NCBI GenBank assembly: GCA_021810735.1
Contig: JAJZIF010000059.1
Coordinates: forward strand, 1-10,225
Origin: Acidobacteriota bacterium
Lineage (GTDB): Bacteria > Acidobacteriota > Terriglobia > Terriglobales > Acidobacteriaceae
Direction: 5' to 3'
Length of the DNA stretch: 10,225 bases
In this document: piece after piece, positions 1 through 6,954 of the stretch
How the letters are laid out: every line of letters starts with the position of its first letter
Numbering within the stretch: position 1 is the first letter of the stretch
Notes under the pieces: generated by a model
Seen by the model: only the letters and a program-made list of their open reading frames with translations
Database searches by the model: none
What the model was told of the DNA's origin: nothing
Position numbers and translations under genes: made by a program

Positions 1-1
1 T

Positions 2-70
2 GAACTGCGTGCCGAGGGTCAGAGAAACGCGAACGAAGTATTCGCACAGCTTCGGGAGCGTCAGAATTAG
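2..70 (+). CDS. 3' end of an unidentified host gene (partial)
   Basis: The frame starting at base 2 is open from the window edge to a TAG at 68-70 and gives 22 residues ending NEVFAQLRERQN, a charged, helix-prone C-terminus. It lies outside the transposon, so it would be the host gene upstream of the insertion. The other two forward frames are also open for some distance here, and the piece is too short to identify, so the choice of frame rests only on its plausible protein composition and on the stop just before the flank. Function unknown. Confidence 0.35.
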   Translation, partial: ELRAEGQRNANEVFAQLRERQN

Positions 71-83
71 TCACTAGTGAATC

Positions 84-101
84 GAAAGCCATAACCTCGC
101 C
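84..101 (+). repeat. Degenerate TnsB-site-like motif outside the left end
   Basis: GAAAGCCATAACCTCGCC resembles the internal copies (GAAAGC-ATAACCTTGCC) with one extra C and one substitution. It lies 26 bp outside the transposon boundary set by the duplication. It could be a relic of an earlier related insertion, a natural feature of the target, or chance. Confidence 0.55.
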
Positions 102-121
102 AATACAGACGAATCACACTG

Positions 122-126
122 CGGCG
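122..126. repeat. Target-site duplication, left copy (CGGCG)
   Basis: CGGCG lies immediately outside the left terminal TGTGATTT and is repeated exactly outside the right end. A 5-bp duplication is what Tn7-family transposases produce. Confidence 0.9.
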
Positions 127-150
127 TGTGATTTAAAGCATATCTTTGCC
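127..150 (+). repeat. Left terminal inverted repeat
   Basis: This 24-bp sequence starts TGTGATTTAAAGCATA and matches the inverted right terminus at 23 of 24 positions (T against A at its 17th base). It includes the outermost left motif copy (133-150, TTAAAGCATATCTTTGCC), presumably the terminal TnsB site. Bases 126-133 also pair with 112-119 in the flank to form a palindrome. Confidence 0.9.
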
Positions 151-154
151 GCTT

Positions 155-172
155 GGAAAGCATAACCTTGCC
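155..172 (+). repeat. Internal left-end TnsB-site-like motif (L2)
   Basis: GGAAAGCATAACCTTGCC repeats the core of the terminal motif in the same orientation, 22 bp further in, about two helical turns. Repeated motifs at each end are the usual TnsB binding pattern of Tn7-like elements. Binding itself is inferred. Confidence 0.8.
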
Positions 173-232
173 GCTGCAAACCCATTAAATCTTTCATTGT
201 GGGCAGCTCGCAGGTTTTCGAGGACAAGGCGC

Positions 233-250
233 TGAAAGCATAACCTTGCC
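233..250 (+). repeat. Internal left-end TnsB-site-like motif (L3)
   Basis: TGAAAGCATAACCTTGCC matches L2 in all but its second base and lies 78 bp further inside. No further copy is visible between 173 and 232 or between 251 and the start codon at 342. This leader shows no convincing promoter by eye. Confidence 0.8.
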
Positions 251-341
251 GGGAGTGCAGTTTACGATGGGGGAGAGAGCACCAGTTTTCAGCGGTTACA
301 AAACACGGTCCTGGTAGGTAGCATGGAGCAGTGAGCCGGAC

Positions 342-2804
342 ATGGCCAGCAGAAGTTCAGGATCGGCTTCATTCGAGCATCCCGACGGGGAGAACCAGCG
401 GCTGCGGGAAGAGAATGCGAGGTTGCGGCGTCTTCTGGCCGTTCACGGCATTTCCTTTCCACAACTCGTGCCAGACGATACGTATCCGGCTCAAAATATT
501 GAACCCGCGGCCGTGGAAAGCAAGGAGGAGCGCGCCCGCAAGCGGATTGCATTATTTCGGAGCCTGTTTCGTGGAAGAGACGATGTTTACGCGCGACGAT
601 GGGAGAATGCCGGCGGCCAGTCTGGATACACACCAGCGGCACTGAAGGACTGGAAAGCGATCAACGCGAGCAGGCCGGAGGATCGGAAGAAGGTCGAGCG
701 GAAGACACGGAAGTTCCTCCCGTTGACCGACGCGGTCATCGAGAATCACCTTCTTGGGAATGAAACCATTGGCATCTACCCGTTGCTAGCGGGCGAAACC
801 TGCTGGTTTCTCGCCGTGGACTTCGATAAAAAGACATGGAGTGACGACTCCCGCGCCTTCCTGGAGACATGTCAAGAGGTGAATGTGCCTGCCGTTCTGG
901 AACGCTCACGCTCGGGCAACGGAGGACACGTTTGGATATTCTTTGAACACGCACTCTCGGCAACGACCGCTCGCAAACTGGGATGCGCGATTCTCACGCG
1001 AACCATGGAATGCCGGCATCAGCTCGGCCTCGATTCCTATGACCGCTTATTCCCGAACCAGGACACAATGCCCAAAGGTGGGTTCGGAAACCTGATTGCG
1101 CTCCCCTTGCAGTTTGAGCCACGCAAGTCCGGCAACAGTGTTTTTATCGATACTGACCTCCGCCCGTATCCCGACCAGTGGGAGTTTCTTTCTACGATTC
1201 GACGGATGTCTACCGCAGCTGCGGAAGAGATCATAGCCAATGCCCAACGCAGCGGCGATCTTATTGGAGTTCGTATCAGCATCGTCGATGACGAGGATGC
1301 ACAAGATCCGTGGACGCTGCCACCTTCACGCAAACGGATGGAGCGGCCGATTGAGGGGCCACTCCCCAAAAGCGTGCAGATCGTCCGCGCGAATCTTCTC
1401 TACATGGAAAAGCAAGGTTTGCCACCCGCAATGTTGAATCGACTACTCAGGTTGGCGGCATTCCAGAATCCTGAGTTTTACAAGGCGCAGGCGATGCGGC
1501 TTCCGACATACGCCAAGCCGCGGGTGATCGCGTGCGGCCAGGATTTCTCCCAGCACATTGCCTTACCGCGCGGGTGTCTGACGGAGGTCGCGGCCCTTTT
1601 GCAGGCGCACAAGATCCGGCCCGAAGTTCGGGACGAACGGTTCGCAGGCACGCCCATCAAAGTGGAATTCGATGGTCAGCTTCGGCCCGTCCAAGAGGAG
1701 GCTGTCGCAGGGATCAGGGTTCACGACGAGGGAATTCTCTGCGCCCCAACGGCTTTTGGGAAAACGGCCGTGGCGGCATGGCTGATTGCAAATCGCAAGG
1801 TCAATACTCTGATTCTGGTTCATCGGCAACAACTGCTCGATCAATGGCAGGAGCGGCTGGCGATGTTCCTGAATATGCCCGCAGTCTCGATTGGGCATAT
1901 CGGCGGCGGAAAAATGCGCCGGACAGGGTCCATCGATGTCGCGGTCATTCAGAGCCTCTATCAGAAAGAAGCCGTAAGGGACTTTGTTGCTGAATACGGA
2001 CAAGTCATCGTCGATGAATGCCACCACATATCTGCGTTTACGTTTGAGCAGGTGATGAAGCAGGTGAAAGCAAAATATGTCGTTGGTCTCACCGCTACCC
2101 CGACGAGAAAAGATGGACATCATCCAATTATCTATATGCAGTGTGGCCCTGTCCGGTTCAGCATGAGCGCCAAGACAATGGCGGAGATGAACCCTTTCGA
2201 ACACAGAGTGGTTCCCCGTCACACGGAATTCCGGATGCCGCCTGATCTCACCGAAGTGACGATTCAGGATGTTTACGGCGCGCTGTCGAATGATGCGTTG
2301 CGCAATGCAATGATCGCCGACGACATCGTACGCGCCATCGAGTCAAGACGTTCGCCTCTGCTCCTGACTGGTAGGACGGAGCATCTACAGTATTTCGCAA
2401 CAAGACTCCGTGGCGCCGTCCAACACGTTTTTGTTTTGAAGGGCGGCATGGGCAAGAAGCAGCGCCGGATGACCGCAGAGGCTATGGCGGCTGTGCCTGA
2501 CAACGAATCACGTGTGATTCTGGCGACAGGAAGCTATATCGGCGAAGGATTCGACGATGCGCGTCTGGACACACTGTTTCTCGCCATGCCGATCTCCTGG
2601 AAGGGGACCTTGCAGCAGTATGTGGGCCGCTTGCATCGTCTCCACGACAACAAGCGCGTCGTCCAAGTTTATGATTACGTCGACAACGGGGTCCCGATGC
2701 TGGCAAGAATGTACGAGCGCAGATTGAAGGGCTACAGCGCAATTGGCTACGCAATCGAGCAGGCGACTGATCGACTGTCTCCTCCGTTAGTCTCCCACTC
2801 GTAA
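342..2804 (+). CDS. TOTE-type archaeo-eukaryotic primase fused to SF2 (DEAD/DEAH-like) helicase
   Basis: This 820-residue protein reads as a nucleic-acid polymerase or primase joined to an ATP-dependent helicase. Residues about 16-36 form a short leucine-rich coiled coil (ENQRLREENARLRRLL). Residues about 62-290 match the AEP domain of TOTE systems: catalytic-type VDFD (D160, D162) and SGNGGHVWIFF with H196. After a linker comes a helicase: Walker A APTAFGKT (468-475), motif II DECH (558-561), motif III TATP (584-587), motif V ATGSYIGEGFDD (728-739) and motif VI QQYVGRLHR (758-766). All core motifs look intact. The ATG at 342 is the only in-frame start after a stop at 315-317; its ribosome site is weak (GGAG at 325-328). 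It is the first gene inside the left end and is followed by a small DUF6788-like gene. Known TOTE proteins are predicted conflict-system components. A role in transposition or gap repair here is inference. Confidence 0.88.
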   Translation: MASRSSGSASFEHPDGENQRLREENARLRRLLAVHGISFPQLVPDDTYPAQNIEPAAVESKEERARKRIALFRSLFRGRDDVYARRWENAGGQSGYTPAALKDWKAINASRPEDRKKVERKTRKFLPLTDAVIENHLLGNETIGIYPLLAGETCWFLAVDFDKKTWSDDSRAFLETCQEVNVPAVLERSRSGNGGHVWIFFEHALSATTARKLGCAILTRTMECRHQLGLDSYDRLFPNQDTMPKGGFGNLIALPLQFEPRKSGNSVFIDTDLRPYPDQWEFLSTIRRMSTAAAEEIIANAQRSGDLIGVRISIVDDEDAQDPWTLPPSRKRMERPIEGPLPKSVQIVRANLLYMEKQGLPPAMLNRLLRLAAFQNPEFYKAQAMRLPTYAKPRVIACGQDFSQHIALPRGCLTEVAALLQAHKIRPEVRDERFAGTPIKVEFDGQLRPVQEEAVAGIRVHDEGILCAPTAFGKTAVAAWLIANRKVNTLILVHRQQLLDQWQERLAMFLNMPAVSIGHIGGGKMRRTGSIDVAVIQSLYQKEAVRDFVAEYGQVIVDECHHISAFTFEQVMKQVKAKYVVGLTATPTRKDGHHPIIYMQCGPVRFSMSAKTMAEMNPFEHRVVPRHTEFRMPPDLTEVTIQDVYGALSNDALRNAMIADDIVRAIESRRSPLLLTGRTEHLQYFATRLRGAVQHVFVLKGGMGKKQRRMTAEAMAAVPDNESRVILATGSYIGEGFDDARLDTLFLAMPISWKGTLQQYVGRLHRLHDNKRVVQVYDYVDNGVPMLARMYERRLKGYSAIGYAIEQATDRLSPPLVSHS

Positions 2805-2829
2805 TCAAGCCGTTTTCCCCAACCTCACG

Positions 2830-2861
2830 GTTTCGAATTTTCCCCTGTTTCGAATTTTCCC
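2830..2861 (+). promoter_or_regulatory. Two direct copies of GTTTCGAATTTTCCC between genes
   Basis: The 15-bp sequence GTTTCGAATTTTCCC occurs at 2830-2844 and again at 2847-2861, a 17-bp period, in the 67-bp gap between the primase-helicase and the DUF6788-like gene. Each copy contains the palindrome TTCGAA. Tandem sites of this spacing can be operators, but no protein can be assigned and a simple duplication is equally possible. Confidence 0.4.
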
Positions 2862-2871
2862 TTTGCATTGA

Positions 2872-3231
2872 ATGTGTATGTGTGCGAATATGCGCCTATA
2901 CATGAAGCGCGCAGAGACAGTGGAACAAGTCAGACGGTGGTTTCAAACGGAAGTTCGGAATCTCTGGCCAGTGGCCATTGGATCTTTGTCCCTGCGGAAG
3001 AGCCCCTGTATTCGGGAACATTGCCAGCTCTGTGAGTCAGGCCAAGGGCACTCCAGCTACGCCTTGTACGGCCGCAAGGGGGATCGCAGGTTCGCGGTTT
3101 ACGTTCCCGAAGATATGGCACAGGACGTTGAAAAGGCGATTCACAACGGTCGCACTTTCCAGAGGCTTTTGTCAGAAGCCGGTCGTAGATACACGTTGGC
3201 GCGGAAGAACGAACGTAGTTCGCGGGTCTGA
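2872..3231 (+). CDS. DUF6788-like small putative zinc-binding protein
   Basis: A product of up to 119 residues with an N-terminal helical stretch, then a cysteine cluster C46-x4-C51-x2-C54 followed by GQGH (57-60), then RRFAVYVPEDM (72-82) and a helical C-terminus with NGRTFQRLL (92-100). The order (cysteine cluster, GxGH-x2-Y, YVP, then a helix) matches DUF6788 proteins as I know them, which are often encoded near transposases; their function is unknown. The start is uncertain: in-frame ATGs lie at 2872, 2878, 2890 and 2902 and none has a clear ribosome site; 2902 would give MKRAETVEQV as the N-terminus, which looks most natural. It stops 44 bp before tnsAB. A DNA-binding or accessory role in transposition is only a guess. 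Confidence 0.75.
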   Translation: MCMCANMRLYMKRAETVEQVRRWFQTEVRNLWPVAIGSLSLRKSPCIREHCQLCESGQGHSSYALYGRKGDRRFAVYVPEDMAQDVEKAIHNGRTFQRLLSEAGRRYTLARKNERSSRV

Positions 3232-3255
3232 AATTAGGTCCACGGCGTCTCATAT

Positions 3256-3271
3256 CCTCCGGCCATGGAGG
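3256..3271 (+). promoter_or_regulatory. Ribosome binding site of tnsAB inside a small hairpin
   Basis: GGAGG at 3267-3271 is a strong Shine-Dalgarno sequence 4 nt before the TTG start at 3276, and it decides that start. It can pair completely with CCTCC at 3256-3260 across a 6-nt loop (GGCCAT). Together with the weak TTG codon this would keep transposase translation low. The pairing is seen; the regulatory effect is inferred. Confidence 0.5.
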
Positions 3272-3275
3272 CGAG

Positions 3276-5273
3276 TTGCTCGACGAGGCTGATTTTCTCG
3301 ACTGGTGTTCACGGCTCCGGCTGACGCAGGCCGCGCGTGAGGCAATTGCCGCAATCCGGTCTGGGCGGCCCGCGCGCTCTGTCGGGGGCGGTAGTCGAAA
3401 CGTCGCCGGCCGCTATCCGAGCCGGAAAATGGGCGTCACCATTCAGTTCGAGAGCCACCGCGTCGAGTTACCTTTCATCTACGAAGCGGAACACGATTCC
3501 CAGGTACTCGAGTATTACGACCAGCCGCCGTCCATTCCGCTCGCCTATCGCGCGGCAAATGGCAGATGCCTTTCGGTCATGCACACTCCCGATTATTTTG
3601 TACTTCGTGAGGGATCAGCCGCGTGGATCGAATGCAAAACCGAGGAGGATCTCGAAGCGCTCGCAAGCCGGAGTCCGAGTCGCTATTCTCGCGACAGTGG
3701 CAGCAAGTGGCGCTGTATTCCCGGTGAGGAATACGCGGCTGCGATTGGCCTGGCCTACGAGATTTGGTCGGCCGCGCAAGTCAACTGGGTCCTTCAGCGG
3801 AACCTCCAGTTTCTCGAGGACTATCTGCGATTTGGCTTTGCGAATACCTCAGATATTGTGAATCCAGCGATTATTGCCGCAATCGAAACAAAACCGGGAA
3901 TGACCTTGCTGAATTTACTGGAAAAGATACGCGGGGTTGCGGAGCCTGACGATATCTACACGATGATCGCCAGAGGCGCCATTTATGTAGACCTCAATGT
4001 AGCCCCGATCGCCGAGCCAGAACGAGTTCATGTCTTTGCCACTGGAGAAATGGCTGCGGCCTGCAAGGTTGTCAGTCGCGAGGCTTGTATTGGGATCGCT
4101 AACCGCGGTATCGACGGGTGGCTTTGCGAATCGCCAGATGTACACAGCGAGGTATTTCTGCTCCTTGCTGCGGCCAGCGAACTGGATCTCGAAATTGCGA
4201 ATCGCCGCTTCAACATTGTCAGGCAACATCTCGCAGGGGACAGACTGTCGTGTAGCACGCCGGCCAGAACATTGCGTCTTTGGATGGCGCAGTATCGGTT
4301 TTCCAGGGAGCGTTACGGTTCCGGCTATTTGGGCCTGCTCCCGAAGATCAGCAAGAGGGGGAACCGGACGGGCCGGCTGCCTGAGGCATCGCGGGAACTG
4401 CTTACCCAGTTCGTCGAAAGCGATTATGAGAGCCTCAGGCAAAAGTCGCGGTTGGCGTCATGGGCGGCGCTGAAGCAGAAATGCGACGAGTGCGGCGTTG
4501 TCGCTCCGAGCCACGTAACGTTCAATGCTGCGGTACGGAAACGTCCGGTATTCGACCAAACGTTAAAACGAAAAGGCAGGCGCGCCGCCTATGTCCAGTC
4601 GGCTTTCTATTACGAGTTGGAACTGACAACGCCACGGCACGGAGATCGCCCCTTTGAAATTGGCCATATCGATCACACGCAACTGGACGTAGAGGTTATT
4701 TGCTCCCAAACTGGCCGCACACTTGGCCGTCCATGGATGACGATCCTCACCGACGCTTTTTCCCGGCGGTGTCTTGCGCTTTATCTGACCTTCGATGAGC
4801 CGAGCTACAGGTCCTGCATGATGATTATGCGAGATTGCGTCTTGCGTCACAACCGGCTCCCGCAGATCATCGTCGTCGATGGTGGTCCCGAATTCAAGAG
4901 CACGTATTTCGAGACGCTCTTGGCCGAATATGAGTGCACCAAGAAGACGCGGCCTCCCGCCAAAGCCAGGTTTGGCTCCATTTGCGAGCGGCTTTTCGGC
5001 ACCACGAATACTGAATTCGTTCATAATCTGCGCGGAAACACCCAGATCATGCGTAATGTCCGACAGGTCACGAAGAGCAACAAGCCCGCAGGACACGCGG
5101 TCTGGACTCTCAGTGCCCTCCACACTTACCTGTCATCATTCCTGTTCGAGATATACGACACTATTGAGCACCCGGCGCTAGGTCGGACGCCACGAGATGC
5201 GTATGTAACCGGCCTGAAAACAACAGGCGCTCGTGCGAAATCGGATGATCTCATTACGACCAGCCGTTCATAA
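3276..5273 (+). CDS. tnsAB: TnsA-TnsB fusion transposase (endonuclease plus DDE core), lacking the TnsB C-terminal domain
   Basis: A 665-residue protein combining both cutting activities of a Tn7-like transposase. The N-terminal TnsA-like part (about 50-185) has the restriction-endonuclease-type residues D106 (HTPDYF) and E119-x-K121 (IECK), plus acidic candidates E70/E72; TnsA nicks the 5' ends of the element. Residues about 280-430 are basic and helical and should bind the end motifs. The DDE integrase core follows: D466 (HIDHTQLDV), D535 (VVDGGPEF) and E571 (SICERLFG), with 35 residues between the last two, all intact. The TTG start is chosen because GGAGG lies 4 nt before it and the next in-frame ATG (3429) would remove most of the first 50 residues. 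Family members normally continue into a Mu-type C-terminal beta-barrel; here the frame stops with TAA at 5271-5273 and that domain is in the next frame. Confidence 0.93.
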   Translation: MLDEADFLDWCSRLRLTQAAREAIAAIRSGRPARSVGGGSRNVAGRYPSRKMGVTIQFESHRVELPFIYEAEHDSQVLEYYDQPPSIPLAYRAANGRCLSVMHTPDYFVLREGSAAWIECKTEEDLEALASRSPSRYSRDSGSKWRCIPGEEYAAAIGLAYEIWSAAQVNWVLQRNLQFLEDYLRFGFANTSDIVNPAIIAAIETKPGMTLLNLLEKIRGVAEPDDIYTMIARGAIYVDLNVAPIAEPERVHVFATGEMAAACKVVSREACIGIANRGIDGWLCESPDVHSEVFLLLAAASELDLEIANRRFNIVRQHLAGDRLSCSTPARTLRLWMAQYRFSRERYGSGYLGLLPKISKRGNRTGRLPEASRELLTQFVESDYESLRQKSRLASWAALKQKCDECGVVAPSHVTFNAAVRKRPVFDQTLKRKGRRAAYVQSAFYYELELTTPRHGDRPFEIGHIDHTQLDVEVICSQTGRTLGRPWMTILTDAFSRRCLALYLTFDEPSYRSCMMIMRDCVLRHNRLPQIIVVDGGPEFKSTYFETLLAEYECTKKTRPPAKARFGSICERLFGTTNTEFVHNLRGNTQIMRNVRQVTKSNKPAGHAVWTLSALHTYLSSFLFEIYDTIEHPALGRTPRDAYVTGLKTTGARAKSDDLITTSRS

Positions 5274-5806
5274 TGGCGACGCTTCCAACGACTCGGCGAG
5301 GCACCGCGAGAGTGATGCCGGGGCGCGGGGTCAAAATTAACGGAATGCACTACTGGGCTGAGGCATTCCGCGACCCATCGCTTGAAAATCACGATATCTC
5401 AATCAGGTATGACCCATTTGATATGGGCACAGCTTACGCTTTTGTAAATGGGCGCTGGACGGAATGTCACTCCGAGCACTATGCAGTGCTCCATGGCCGA
5501 TCGCAGAAAGAGATCATGTTCGCGTCAAAGGAGGTGCGACGCCGAAGTCAGTTGCACTCGCACGGGAGGTTCACCCTGACAGCGCGGAAGCTGGCGGAGT
5601 TTCTTGCATCCGCGGAGAACGAAGAGGAACACCTTGTTCAACAGTTACGCGACAGTGAGGGCAAAAGCATCCGGCAGAATGACCTGTTCGTTATCTCGGA
5701 TGCGGTAGCCGGTGAAGACCTTTCCCGAGGGCCACAGACCGAGACGGCAACGCCGATAACAAAAGCCGATCGGCCCGAGTCCACTGCCCTGTACGGAGAC
5801 TTCTGA
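5273..5806 (+). CDS. Separate TnsB C-terminal (Mu transposase C-terminal-like) domain
   Basis: This 177-residue protein begins MATLPTTRRGTARV and continues with PGRGVKIN, the YDPFD segment and TAYAFVNGRW, which I recognise as the region that directly follows the DDE core in TnsB-like transposases of this group. Its ATG overlaps the stop of tnsAB (TAATG), so it should be translated by re-initiation. Residues about 95-120 are helical and basic, and the last 50 are probably disordered. In TnsB proteins the extreme C-terminus contacts TnsC; here the tail ends PESTALYGDF, a candidate for that contact (inference). Reading this frame upstream of the ATG gives SHYDQPFI before MATLPTT, which looks like the conserved residues expected in an unbroken protein, back to a TGA at 5246-5248. 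The gene is therefore best explained as the detached end of tnsAB, by frameshift mutation or an established split. Confidence 0.88.
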   Translation: MATLPTTRRGTARVMPGRGVKINGMHYWAEAFRDPSLENHDISIRYDPFDMGTAYAFVNGRWTECHSEHYAVLHGRSQKEIMFASKEVRRRSQLHSHGRFTLTARKLAEFLASAENEEEHLVQQLRDSEGKSIRQNDLFVISDAVAGEDLSRGPQTETATPITKADRPESTALYGDF

Positions 5807-6954
5807 TGGCGGAAGGGGCGTATCGAAACCAGGGCGAGCATGAATCGCGACTGGACCATTTTCGTGCCTATACGGTGGCGCATCCTCAGCTTGTGAAAGC
5901 CAAAGACGCTTTGATGAATGCGATACGGGGCGCAGAACCAAATTCCCTGATTTTCGTATTTGGGCCGACCGGGGTCGGCAAAACAACCCTTCGCCTGAAA
6001 GTCGAGCAACTGATCACCGCAGAGCTTCTGAACGAGCTCCAGGAAGACCGCATGAGAATTCCGGTTGCCAGCGTAGAAGCGGTGGCTCCAGAGTCTGGAA
6101 GTTTCAACTGGCGCGACCACTACAAACGCCTCCTCCACCAGCTTGACGAGCCGCTGATCGACTATAAGGTGAATCGGCGTCCGGAAGTTGGATGCGCGCA
6201 GACAAATGCGAAGTTCATGCCTCCATCAAGGGCGGTGGGATCTGACTATCGCTATGCGGTGGAACAAGCCATCCGATATCGTCGGCCAGCCGCCGTTATG
6301 ATCGATGAAGCCCAGCATCTTGGGAAGATTTGTTCAGGCCGCCGCCTTCTTGATCACTTGGACGTGATCAAGTCGATCGCCAACCAAACCAACACTGTAC
6401 ACGTATTGTTTGGAACCTATGATTTGCTCGCACTCCGGAACTTAAACGGACAGCTGAGCAGGCGAAGCATCGATGTACACCTTGCTCGTTATCACGCAGA
6501 ACTGCCGGAAGACCGCCAGATATTCATCAATATCGTGCAGACATTCGAGAAGGAACTCCCGTTTACCGATGCATCGGACCTCGTAGGCAACTGGGAATTC
6601 CTGTACGAGCGAAGTCTTGGTTGCATTGGCATCCTGAAGCAATGGCTTGTGCGGGCGACCGCTGCGGCACTGCACAAGGGCAGCCGCAAGCTGACAACAT
6701 ACAGTCTTGAATCTCAAGCCTTATGCATGGCTCAATGCGAGCAACTGTACACGGAAATCGCAGATGGTGAGCTTAAGTTGGAGGAGCGCGGTGATGCGGC
6801 GGCGAGATTTCGCGGCAGGCTTGGCCTGAGCGCGCACGAACCTGTGAAGGCTACGTCGTCACCAGCTCCTCGATTCCATTTCCGGCGACCGGGCCAACGG
6901 ACTCCCGTACGCGACCCTGTTGGGAGAATAGGCGCAAATGCAGCAGTCCATTGA
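5806..6954 (+). CDS. tnsC: TnsC-like AAA+ ATPase, transposition regulator
   Basis: A 382-residue AAA+ ATPase with Walker A GPTGVGKT (53-60), Walker B VMIDEAQH (D167, E168), a sensor-like LFGTYDL (201-207) and GQLSRR (215-220) carrying a likely arginine finger. TnsC proteins form ATP-dependent filaments on DNA and link the target selector to the transposase. The first 45 residues and the last 60 (rich in Pro, Arg and Ala) have no clear motif; the tail may contact TniQ or TnsAB. The ATG at 5806 shares its A with the TGA of the previous gene (TGATG), a translational coupling that fixes the start. The end overlaps tniQ by 17 nt. Position between the transposase and TniQ genes is the standard order. 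Confidence 0.93.
   Translation: MAEGAYRNQGEHESRLDHFRAYTVAHPQLVKAKDALMNAIRGAEPNSLIFVFGPTGVGKTTLRLKVEQLITAELLNELQEDRMRIPVASVEAVAPESGSFNWRDHYKRLLHQLDEPLIDYKVNRRPEVGCAQTNAKFMPPSRAVGSDYRYAVEQAIRYRRPAAVMIDEAQHLGKICSGRRLLDHLDVIKSIANQTNTVHVLFGTYDLLALRNLNGQLSRRSIDVHLARYHAELPEDRQIFINIVQTFEKELPFTDASDLVGNWEFLYERSLGCIGILKQWLVRATAAALHKGSRKLTTYSLESQALCMAQCEQLYTEIADGELKLEERGDAAARFRGRLGLSAHEPVKATSSPAPRFHFRRPGQRTPVRDPVGRIGANAAVH

Noticed and set aside
267..317. Short open frame (16 codons, MGERAPVFSGYKTRSW) in the leader of the primase-helicase gene
   Set aside because: It has no clear ribosome site or similarity, and frames this short are common by chance. A leader-peptide role cannot be supported.
127..341. 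Repeated end motifs as a CRISPR array or guide RNA
   Set aside because: The 18-bp copies are unevenly spaced (22 and 78 bp), similar copies recur at the right terminus in inverted form, and no cas gene is present. They fit transposase binding sites.
1532..1993. Plus-strand open frame inside the helicase gene in another frame
   Set aside because: It is rich in Arg, Gly and Ser as expected for an out-of-frame reading of GC-rich coding DNA, and it overlaps the Walker A region of the real gene.
1563..2222. Long minus-strand open frame (219 codons) opposite the helicase gene
   Set aside because: It lies wholly within the helicase coding region, its translation shows no family motif, and the plus-strand frame has all expected helicase motifs. 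The same applies to minus-strand frames at 4563-5123 and 8940-9644.
5247..5273. Programmed -1 ribosomal frameshift joining tnsAB to its C-terminal domain
   Set aside because: The allowed interval has no slippery heptamer, and the TGA at 5246-5248 in the second frame blocks earlier slipping. Re-initiation at TAATG is the simpler reading.
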